From: Prorocentrum cordatum
Taxonomy: Eukaryota > Sar > Dinophyceae > Prorocentrales > Prorocentraceae
Assembly: GCA_963575745.1 (NCBI GenBank)
Contig: CAUYUJ010004302.1
Span: forward strand, 270,279-334,278
DNA length: 64,000 nucleotides
Reading direction: 5' to 3'
Both the position numbers and the translations under genes were made by a program. The notes under the pieces were generated by a model, which saw nothing but the letters and a program-made list of their open reading frames with translations, did not search any database and was not told the origin of the DNA. Positions 54,712 through 63,083 of the stretch are shown piece after piece; positions within the stretch are counted from its first letter, which is position 1, and every line of letters starts with the position of its first letter.

Positions 54712-55480
54712 AAACTCCCACCTGCTGCCCCTCCCCCTACTCATCCGTATCCACCTCCCGCTCCTGATCCTCCGTCACCATCCCCGCTCATTTGCATTAT
54801 GCACCATTCTCCCCTTCCTCCACTGCAAAAAACCCGCCTCCCCTTCCTCCACTGCAAAAAACCCGCTCTCCTGCATCATCTGTTGCTCTCGACACTCCTG
54901 CCCACTCGCTCGTCCCTCCGTGCACCGCCCTTATTCAATAGATTTGCCCCCTTCCGCCCCCTCGCTTGCAATCCTTCGACTCTAACTCCGATCCGTGCTG
55001 TCATAATCCATCTTTGTATATACTTCCAACCACCCCGTCAATAAGTTTTCGTGTCTGACTCCCCTCATCTTCTCCTGTACAACAATCCCCCCATCATCCA
55101 TCCTGCATTTCCGTTCTGCTCCACATGGTGCTCATCCTCCCTCTCCTCCTCCTCCTCCTCATCCGCCGTACTCCCTCCTATCTCCGGTTTCTTTCTCCTC
55201 CACCCTCCCTCCTCCCTCCTCACTCCCTTTTCCTGCTCCTGCTCCTCCTCCTTCTGCACCTATTCCTCCTCCTCCTCCCCCTCCTCGTTTCTCTCTCTTC
55301 ATCCCATTGCTACCTTCGATTTTCTCTCAGTGCCCGTGCCCCCTTATCCTTCCTCTCCTCGTCCATCCTCCATCTCCTTCGTTCAGCTCCCCTCTCATCC
55401 CTCACTCTCTCTCTCTGTCTCTCCCTCGGTTTGTTTGTCCCTCTATCTGTCGTAATCGCTGTTTTTGTCTTTATGATTTC
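54310..55480. repeat. Pyrimidine-rich DNA with a CT microsatellite
   Basis: CTC, CTCC and CTTCC-rich plus strand for over 1 kb, with pure (CT)n at 54678-54712. Ser/Pro/Leu-rich translations follow from composition. A 23-bp unit with CCTTCCTCCACTGCAAAAAA occurs twice near 54812 and 54842. Confidence 0.7.
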
Positions 55481-55839
55481 ATACTCTATACACGTATGCG
55501 TGTTTGCCTGTGTGCGTGTGCGCGTGTGTTTGTTTAAACTGACCGCTTGCCTGCCCAACTTGACCACCGCGTTGCAGCGCGCATGATCGCCGACTCAAGA
55601 TGGTGTATTTGCGTGTGCGTGTTTATGTGTAGGTGGGTGTGGAGGGGTGGCATGTGTCGCCGCGTTACCAAAGCAGGAACGACTTGATGCTAAACCTATC
55701 CCGCTCTCATGCTTTGCGAACCGCCGACCTCAACGCACCGGTGCGTTGGAGGGAAATGTGCGTATGTCGCCCGAGTCGTCGCTTCTCCACGCTTCGTGCC
55801 CAACGTCGTCGCTGACAAGCCAAGTGTGCGTGGGGAACG
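55481..55839. other. No recognised feature
   Basis: Short TG-rich patches only. Confidence 0.35.
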
Positions 55840-56110
55840 GCCTGAGACAGCGTCCGCATGCTTCCAAACATGTTTGTGTGTGTGTTCGTGTGTGTGTGCG
55901 CGTGCTTTCGTGTGCGTGTGCGAGTGTGTGTGTGTGTGTGTGGGCGTGTCTGTATAAGTGTACCTGCGTATGAGTGCGTGCATGTGTGCATGTGTGTGCG
56001 TGTGTTTGCGTGTAGGTGTGTGTGTGTGTGTGCGTTTGCATGTGTGTGTGAATGTGTGTGTGTGTGTGGGGGGGCGTGCGCGTGCGCGTGCGCGTGTGTG
56101 TTTAGATAGG
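55840..56110. repeat. TG microsatellite
   Basis: TG repeats with GTGCGT, GTGTTC and GCGCGTGCGC variants. Confidence 0.9.
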
Positions 56111-56335
56111 TGCGTGTGTGTGCGTGCGGACGCGATTTCTGCGGTCTGTCAGTGCGAAGTCCTGCAGGGGCCCGCGGGTCAACGAGGCGCGCCAAGGATG
56201 CCAAGCTTGCTCGCCGCGTGGACGCACAGGTCCCCGGCGCAGTCCTGCTGTCCACTCGTGGCCTGGGCAGGAGGTTGGCGGCGCGACAGGCCGCCGAAGG
56301 GGAGTGGAGGGAGAGAGGGGGCGGCCTCCCCTACC

Positions 56336-56625
56336 TCCACTCTCCCTCCTCCGGCTCCTCCACCTCCCTTCTTGCCCTCCCTCCTCCTCCCGTCCCCCTC
56401 CTCCTCTCCTCCCCTCTCCCTGCTCCCCCGCCTTCTCCTCCTGCCTCCCTCCTTCCTCCCTCCGCCTCCTCTACTTCCTCCTCCCTCCTCCTCCTCCTCC
56501 TCCTCCTCCTCCTCCTCCTCCTCCTCCTCCTCCCCCTCCTCCTCCCTCCTCACCCTCTCGCCCTCCCTCCACCTCCTCCTCCCTCCTCCTCCCTCCTCCT
56601 CCCTCCTCCTTCTACTATCTGCTGG
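56336..56625. repeat. CTC/CTCC microsatellite
   Basis: Pure CTC at about 56480-56535 within CTCC-rich DNA. Confidence 0.9.
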
Positions 56626-56714
56626 TGGCCGCAGTTTCTGAGTGGCTACTGAGGCCCCCCCTGCCCCCTCTGCGACGGGTGGCTGCACGTTCATTTTCTT
56701 CCCGAGCAACATGA

Positions 56715-56872
56715 AGAGGCCCTGGGAAACACAAGTAAATACAGACAAATAACAGGATCCCCCATATGTTCCTATATCTTCTGGGTTTTGGCCTTCCCCC
56801 CCCTTCCCATGTTTTCACACCTTTTTCTGGGAGTCGACGACGAATTGTGTCTGTGTGTTTTTTCCCTCCTGA
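56715..56872 (+). mobile_element. AT-rich element E, copy 10
   Basis: GAAGAGGCCCTGGGAAACACA to TTTCCCTCCTGA, with CCCATATGTTCCTATATCTT and CTTCCCATGTTTTCACACC blocks and TCGACGACGAATTGTGTCTG. Confidence 0.75.
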
Positions 56873-57258
56873 CATGTACGCGCGCGCGGGCACATGTTCT
56901 CGACGTCGGCGCCGCTCGCGGGGTCGAGCGCGGGGAACACACGATGGTCTGGAGCCCCCGCGGGGCCCCCGCTCCGACGGAAAAAACCGGCGCGCTCCCC
57001 CCTCACAGAGGGCTGACAGCAGCATGTGGATGTTATATGCCAATCGGCGAAGTGAGTTTGACAGCGTGGATCCCGAAGAGAAAGCTGGTGAATTCTGTGT
57101 GAGCTGTGTGGCGCAAATGGATACAGGGCAATTCTAATACATATATTTTTTTGAAGTATAGGAGTTGTAATATATGGTTCATGTATGGATAAATGTATGC
57201 ATGACCTCATCGTTGTTTTTAATTTGAGGGAGTTTCTGTGGAACTACCGTCATCCTCA
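56873..57258. other. No recognised feature
   Basis: No gene, RNA or element end seen. Confidence 0.35.
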
Positions 57259-58271
57259 CCCCCGGCGCGGGGAGCAGAGGAGCCCAAAGCGGCCTCCGGC
57301 ACCGTTTCCGGACAGATCCGGTGGATCCGGTGGATCCGGTGGATCCGGTGGATCCGCCGACGAATCCCGAACCGGCGCCCTCGCTTGAGACATCCTCACA
57401 AAACCGGCCCCGGGGGCGGTGCCCAGAGGAGCCCAGAGCGGCCTCCGGCACCGTTTCCGGACAGATCCGGTGGATCCGCCGACGAATCCCAAACCGGCGC
57501 CCTCGCTTGAGACATCCTCACAAAACCGGCCCCGGGGGAGGTGCCCAGAGGAGCCCAGAGCGGCCTCCGGCACCGTTTCCGGACAGATCCGGTGGATCCG
57601 CTGGATCCGGTGACGAATCCCAAACCGGCGCCCTCGCTTGAGACATCCTCACAAAACCGGCCCCGGGGGAGGTGCCCAGAGGAGCCCAGAGCGGCCTCCG
57701 GCACCGTTTCCGGACAGATCCGGTGGATCCGGTGGATCCGCCGACGAATCCCAAACCGGCGCCCTCGCTTGAGACATCCTCACAAAACCGGCCCCGGGGG
57801 AGGTGCCCAGAGGAGCCCAGAGCGGCCTCCGGCACCGTTTCCGGACAGATCCGGTGGATCGGGTGGATCCGGTGGATCCGCCGACGAATCCCAAGGCCCC
57901 GGGGGCGGTGCCCAGAGGAGCCCGGGAGCGGCCTCCGGCACCGTTTCCGGACAGATCCGGTGGATCCGGTGGATCCGGTGGATCCGCCGACGAATCCCAA
58001 ACCGGCGCCCTCGCTTGAGACATCCTCACAAAACCGGCCCCGGGGGAGGTGCCCAGAGGAGCCCAGAGCGGCCTCCGGCACCGTTTCCGGACAGATCCGG
58101 TGGATCCGCCGACGAATCCCAAACCGGCGCCCTCGCTTGAGACATCCTCACAAAACCGGCCCCGGGGGCGGTGCCCAGAGGAGCCCAGAGCGGCCTCCGG
58201 CACCGTTTCCGGACAGATCCGCTGGATCCGGTGGATCCGCCGACGAATCCCAAACCGGCGCCCTCGCTTCT
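57259..58271. repeat. About 122-bp tandem array with nested 9-bp GGTGGATCC repeats
   Basis: Eight units share AGCGGCCTCCGGCACCGTTT, CCGGACAGATCC, GACGAATCCCAAACCGGCGC, CCTCGCTTGAGACATCCTCA and CAAAACCGGCCCCGGGGG. Between the second and third blocks each unit carries one to four GGTGGATCC copies, so unit length varies in 9-bp steps. One unit near 57895 lacks the AACCGGCGCC..ACAAAACC part. Several frames stay open through the array because units are mostly 122 or 131 bp. Confidence 0.95.
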
Positions 58272-58700
58272 TTGATCGTCGGGTGGGTGTAAGTGCGGTA
58301 AGAGCGTTGTATATCCGATGAAATCGTTTCAACGAAGATGTATGTAGGTTCATGCTAGTTGACCTCACATATTCAACATATATAAAATATCGAACTTCGC
58401 ATTCATCTACTTAACGTTTTGTTAGATAAGTATATTCAACAACATACCATACATACTACTCACAGAACCATCCATCTTATCAACTGAGCTATCGGGTACC
58501 ACTGCCAAGATATATCGATACATACACCTCAACATACCCAACTTAGTAGCTAAGTCAGCTAAGTCGATGTGGGCTGTCCGATTCGGTTAACCCGAAATTT
58601 GCATAACTTTCTATGTTTTGCATGTTTGTTCTTGATATTGCTATGTTTCGGGAAAAAACCACAAAAAACGTTTTAACAACTACAACACAACAGTTTTTCA
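58272..58700. other. AT-rich island
   Basis: This is the most AT-rich non-microsatellite stretch of the window. It contains a tRNA box-A-like TAGCTCAGTTGA on the minus strand (58480-58491) but no matching box B or cloverleaf. No open frame of note. Confidence 0.5.
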
Positions 58701-58920
58701 GGACAGGGCGCCGCAGGTCGACGCGCCGAGCCGCCCTCAGGACGCCTGCGGGGCGCGGAGGGGAAGGGGGGAGAGGGAGAGGGGGGGGGATCAACTATTC
58801 TTCAAACTGCCTCCCCTCGGCGGCCATCACCGCCTCCCCTCTCCTCTCCTCGTTGTCGGCGGCCAGCCCGCCCCCGCTCCCTCCTGCCGCCTTCCCTCCC
58901 CGAGCCCGCCTTCCTTCTTC

Positions 58921-58992
58921 GGCGGCATATCCGCCCCTCCCTCCTGCACCTCTCTATCGAAGGGCGGCGCATCCGCCAGCGGCATATCCGCT
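58921..58992. repeat. Three GGCGG-loop-CCGCC mini-hairpins
   Basis: GGCGGCATATCCGCC (58921-58935), GGCGGCGCATCCGCC (58963-58977) and AGCGGCATATCCGCT (58978-58992). The third has A and T in place of the outer G-C pair of the stem, a compensatory change. Six more copies lie at 62.4-62.9 kb. Confidence 0.8.
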
Positions 58993-59018
58993 CTCGCATG
59001 CGCTCGTTTTTTCCTTTT

Positions 59019-61428
59019 TCACGTGATGGCGAGCACATAGCCATCGTCCTGTAGTCGCCGATAAGCCGCCCAGGCTGGCGGGATCAGCTCGGCGGGCATC
59101 ACGGCGACGTCGCCGCGCGGCCGCCACAGGGACGCGCCTGGGCATGGCGCGCGCACCCATTCCAGGGTCTCCACCAGCAGGTAGCTGGCGGCGCCAGCCT
59201 GCGCGCAGCAATGCACGATGTACGCCTCGCCGTCGCCCAGGAGAAAATCCTGAGGGCAGCAACGCCTCGATTTTTGGGGGGGCACACGCATGTGCACCCC
59301 TAAATACCAAGGTTGGTTGCGCCGTCTGTCCTGGCTGCCGTACATCTGGCCGTCGATCGACGCCTCTCTGCTGGTCCACGTTTCAGCCCTGCGGAGGGGT
59401 TCCTCCTCCTCCTCCTCCTCCTCCTCCTCCTCCTCCTCCTCCTGGCGGCGAGCCGCCTCGGCGGCAAACCGCCTTCCCCTCTCCCAGCCCATCTTCCTCC
59501 ACAAAGGGCATGCAAGGTTGCGCCCCGAGTGCCCGAACGTACTGTCCAGCTCTGGCGTGCGCCACGCTTTGGCGCGGGAGCGCGGCGCCTCCTTCGCTTC
59601 CTCCAGGAAGCAGGCGAGCATCGCCGTCAAGGCCGACCGCTCGAAATTCTCAGGGTTGTCGATCTCCTGCGACCTGGACCGAAGCAGGTTGTGCTTCCGC
59701 TCGAGTACGAAGGCGTCCAACCAGATGCCGTCCTCCGCAGGCTGGTCGGGGACGTGCCACAAATAATGATGCTTCGGCTTGATCAGGGCTGGCCCGTGCG
59801 CGGCTTTGTGCAGCGCCAAGGAAATCGAAACGGCCTTGGTCCAGACAGCTATCAAATTCGGCACGGCGCCGATCCTCAGGACGTAGCCGAACCGCCTGCC
59901 ACCTAAGCGCTCGAGGATGCGCGCGGGCCGACGCGGTGCATCCTCGAACGCGCAGGCCAGCGTTTGCGTTTCAGCTGCGGCCGCATGTCCTTTTGCCCTG
60001 CATGTACAATTCGAGCATCTTCGCCATCGCCTCGAACGACCGCGCCGCAGCGTTCGCCATGCCGCTGGGACGCAGCTCTGTGTGCACCCAATGACGAATC
60101 AAAGGGAACACGGCCAAGCAATCCGACGCCTTGCCCACGAAGTGCGACGCCTTGCAGGTCGCTTTCTTCCGAGCCACGCTGAACAGAAACGCTGGCGGTT
60201 TCCTGCCGCGTCTGCCAGTCCGCCACGCCGAGCAGCGATCCCGCCACGTTCCCCACGCGTCGGGGATGACATCCCTCACCGCCTTGAGGAGCGCAAAGAT
60301 TTCGACCTGCAAGGTCCCGCCGCTGGCCAGCATGGTATGCATGGGGTCCCTCACGTATGTGCTCGGCGGCGCCACCGTCCGCAACGCCTGGCACGCCACC
60401 AGAGAACGGTCATCCAGAGTGATGCCCATTGCCGTCTCCTTCGGGGGCCGGAACATCAGAAGGGAAGGAAGGGGGGGACATCAGAAGGGGATCGATGGAA
60501 ATGTTTTCCTCCCTGGCTCCAGTCTCTCGATGTTCGCTCTGGTTGTCGTGTCCCGCAGCGACGCCAAATCATCATATTGCTGCAAAAACTCGTCTGACGA
60601 CAGCGGGTCAAAGCGCGACGAGTCAGCGCACCAGAGAGGCACGAGGTAATCATCGTCGTCGTAGTCTGCAAGACATTCCGCCTGATCCAGCACAACGTTC
60701 TTGCATTGCAAGCACGGTCTCAGACCTGCAGCGCCCTTGGTGCAGAATGTCTCTTTTCCAGCCGCCTCGTCTGCAATCAAGCGGTGGAACTTGGCGAAAA
60801 AGTGCACGCCGCCGATTGGCGCACCGTGCTCCGACAGACTCTCTGGGCCCAGGAACAGCGCGCGAAGCAATGCCCGCGCCGCGGCCGAGCCGCCGATGCT
60901 CTTCTTCACGACGACGCGCAAGGTGCCGATCGGCAGCCACGCAACCTCCTTCTGCAAGAAGGATCCGAACTCGAGGAAACTCGCATACACCGCGAGCTGA
61001 TTCCGACGATTATCTATCTTCAAGGCGTTGCCCACGCCAATGTCGTCGTAGTACAGCAAAAGCCTCCACGGCCGATCGCGCGACACAGGGAAACGGCGCA
61101 TCGCTTCCCAAAACATTGAACTCCAGAGAGGGCAGTCCGACAGGAGCCTCGGCATCAGCCGATGCGGCAGCGCCACGCTCCATCGGAAAGGCGTGCCGAT
61201 CTTGGGCTGCAGCCGCACTGCGCTGATGAGATCGGCCACGGATGCCGTCTGCGATCGCTGCATGGCCCGAGCGCCCACGTCTATAGCATCGCCCGCGTCG
61301 TCGCCATGGCCAAGCGCAGTCACGATTCGCTCGAGCAAAGCCGCGGACACGCCGCGCAGGGCCAGACACTGTTGCAGTCGAGCCCGCTGCTCCACCTGCT
61401 TGTCCACCTGCAGGGCGCGTTTCCCCAT
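59019..61428 (-). pseudogene. Dinoflagellate transposon-like gene with in-frame stop and frame change
   Basis: The reading starts at MGKRALQVDKQVEQRARLQQ (ATG 61426-61428). It passes LLYYDDIGVGNAL, ASFLEFGSF, AWLPIGTLRVVV, AKFHRLIADEAAGKETF and CTKGAAGLRPCLQCKNVVL, then meets a TGA at 60481-60483. The same frame continues with ETAMGITLDDRSL, VRDPMHTMLASGG and EAMAKMLELYMQ, up to about 59990. The frame then changes, and PKHHYLWHVPDQPAEDGIWL, AFVLERKHNLL, NPENFERSAL and a C-terminal DFLLGDGEAYIVHC region follow to the stop at 59019. The order of blocks matches a large dinoflagellate-expanded family of unknown biochemistry, possibly a transposase; this is from memory. A CTC repeat (59400-59444) encodes about 15 Glu inside the frame. 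The two breaks could be mutations or unusual introns; I found no clean splice for the TGA. Confidence 0.65.
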
Positions 61429-61975
61429 TGCGCCGACGCCCGCGCGCGGGAGGGGCGGGGGCGGGGGGCAGCGCGAGGCCCAGCGCGGTTGAGAAAAACG
61501 AATTGCAGCCAGAGAGACGGAAGTGGAGGCGGGAATGGATCGCGGGGCGGAGTAGCCGCCGAAGGGCATGGCGGTGTAGCCGCCTGAAGGGTCGGGAGGG
61601 GCGGCGTAGCCGCCGAAGAGCGTGGGGGCGAGGGGGCATGGGGGGAGGGGGGAGGGGGGAAGGGGGTGGGTGGGGGAGATTGCGGAGGCGCGAAGTGAGC
61701 GTAGCAACGGAACTTGCAAGGGAGATTTCTTTTTCTCGCACGCAATTTCGAGCTTGAGTTTCAAGCTCGGGTTCCAAGCCGCCAGCGCTCGGAGACGGGC
61801 GCGGCTGGCGGCTCGAGCTCGGGGCGGGCGCAGCGCGGGACGGGCGCGGCGGCGGCTGGCGGCTCTTAGTGCGGGTGCGCGTGCTGCCTCCAACTCCTCA
61901 TCCACCTCCTCCTCCTCTCCTCATCCTGCCTCCTCTTCCTCCTTATCCCCCTCTATCGGCCCAGCCGATCGCCGC
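61429..61975 (-). other. Upstream flank with Gly-Gly-Tyr repeats
   Basis: The minus frame stays open upstream of the chosen ATG to 61905 and encodes LFGGYAAP, SGGYTAMP and FGGYSAP, then Arg/Ala-rich sequence. It could be an N-terminal extension of the transposon-like protein, but the composition is GC-driven. The DNA between 61560 and 61620 also pairs as GCCGCC/GGCGG hairpins. Confidence 0.35.
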
Positions 61976-62272
61976 TCAGCTCTCCTGGTGCGGCTGGCGG
62001 CAGAAGAACCGAATGCCGCCTGGGATGTCCTGCACCATCTGCTTCGACGTCTGGCACAGCATCTTGCCGCGCTCCTCGGTGCGGCGCGCCTCCTCCATCA
62101 TGCGCCGCGCCTTGTCGATGAGCATCTGGCCCTTGATGCCAACGGCGCGTGCATGGCGGCAACGATTGCGCCACTCGATGAAGCGCACCACGATGGTCGC
62201 CCAGCTCCACGCACTGCCACCCGTGATGAGCTCGAAGTCATCGACGTCGTACTTGTCCGCGATGCTCGCCAT
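61976..62272 (-). CDS. Small gene or retrogene of unknown function
   Basis: 98 codons from ATG at 62270-62272: MASIADKYDVDDFELITGGS, then AWSWATIVVRFIEWRNRC, then a charged helical stretch (KARRMMEEARRTEERGKM), ending FFCRQPHQES and TGA. No known family. The ATG is the first after a degenerate spliced-leader sequence that ends 43 nt upstream, which supports this start and suggests that the locus came from a reverse-transcribed mature mRNA. It has no intron over its length. It could also be the first part of the downstream transposon-like gene, on the same strand 550 nt further on, if that gene has an unrecognised intron. Confidence 0.55.
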   Translation of the reverse strand: MASIADKYDVDDFELITGGSAWSWATIVVRFIEWRNRCRHARAVGIKGQMLIDKARRMMEEARRTEERGKMLCQTSKQMVQDIPGGIRFFCRQPHQES

Positions 62273-62315
62273 GGCGGCGCAAGACCGCGAAGGGGCACGA
62301 CCTCGAGCGGCTCCA

Positions 62316-62337
62316 CTTGAGCCACAAAGACTACGGA
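62316..62337 (-). other. Spliced-leader relic
   Basis: On the minus strand this 22-mer starts TCCGTAG and ends GGCTCAAG, as in the conserved dinoflagellate trans-spliced leader. The seven bases between read TCTTTGT against the canonical CCATTTT, giving 19 of 22 matches. A leader is normally added only to RNA, so a genomic copy just upstream of an ATG marks reintegration of a processed cDNA. Confidence 0.8.
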
Positions 62338-62400
62338 TGAGGGGTGGGACGGTGGCAGATCATGTCATTGGGAAACGCGAGAGAACGGTGCGAGCGCGGT

Positions 62401-62624
62401 GGGCAGCAAAGGCGGCATCTCCGCCAAATGAAGGCAAGGCGGCATGTCCGCCAAGGGCTTGCGAGAGTGGAAAGGCGGCATCCCCGCCAAACGAAGGGCT
62501 GCGGTGGTAACGAGTGGGGTGGCGATGGCAACGAAGAAATGTTTTTTTCAACAATAATAACAATTGTACGAAATCACACACCTCGTCATGAGCGGCCCAA
62601 CTGCCGCCCCTGCCAAGGAGCTGC
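62401..62624 (-). repeat. Duplicated segment with mini-hairpins, copy 1
   Basis: About 224 bp repeated at 62788-62999. It contains three mini-hairpins: GGCGGCATCTCCGCC (62411), GGCGGCATGTCCGCC (62438) and GGCGGCATCCCCGCC (62474). AACAATTGTACGAAATCACA and CGGCCCAACTGCCGCCCCTG follow. Confidence 0.85.
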
Positions 62625-62790
62625 TTCGCCTCTGCTTCGTCTCCGACCGCCAATCGATGGGATTCCCAACGGTGTCGCTGGCCTTCGCGAGCCACAGCTC
62701 GCGCGGTAGGGTCTCGGGCAGGACGCGCTCGAGCAGGAGGGAGTTATGCAAGCGCTTCGCCTCGCCAAGTGAGGCATCGGAGCGCGATGA
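62560..62790 (-). CDS. Possible exon of an unknown gene
   Basis: The minus frame reads SLGEAKRLHNSLLLERVLPE, then TLPRELWLAKASDTVGNPID and WRSETKQRRSSS before entering the duplicated segment. Codon use and composition look coding, but there is no family match and the borders are unclear. It lies between the two copies of the duplicated segment. Confidence 0.3.
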
Positions 62791-62999
62791 GCAGCAAAGG
62801 CGGCATCTCCGCCAAATGAAGGCAAGGCGGCATGTCCGCCAAGGGCTTGCGAGAGTGGAAAGGCGGCATCCCCGCCAAACGAAGGGCTGCGGTGGTAACG
62901 AGTGGGGTGGCGGTGGAAATGTTGTTTCACCAACAATAACAATTGTACGAAATCACACACCTCGTCAGGAGCGGCCCAACTGCCGCCCCTGCTCACGAG
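62788..62999 (-). repeat. Duplicated segment with mini-hairpins, copy 2
   Basis: Same order of blocks as 62401-62624, with mini-hairpins at 62799, 62826 and 62862. Differences concentrate in the short AT-rich part (GTTTCACCAACAATAAC). Confidence 0.85.
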
Positions 63000-63076
63000 C
63001 GGCCCAGCGGCCGCGGCTTATTCGGGTCCTTCTCCACCTTTTTCAGGCCGTACTTCATGATGTACTGGGCCACCAT
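62993..63076 (-). CDS. Possible short C-terminal exon
   Basis: 27 codons MVAQYIMKYGLKKVEKDPNK then PRPLGRS and a stop. Charged and plausible, but in a different frame from the RS gene stop at 63084. It could be an alternative or separate C-terminus. Confidence 0.25.
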   Translation of the reverse strand: MVAQYIMKYGLKKVEKDPNKPRPLGRS

Positions 63077-63083
63077 GGGGCGC

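Noticed and set aside
57238-58368. Long frames through the 57.3-58.3 kb array, some resembling a repeat protein
   Set aside because: Open on both strands and several frames because of unit composition; no start context or domain.
60456-60500. A GA-AG or GC-AG intron that would remove the TGA in the transposon-like gene
   Set aside because: The candidate borders tried did not rejoin the conserved ETAMG block in frame.
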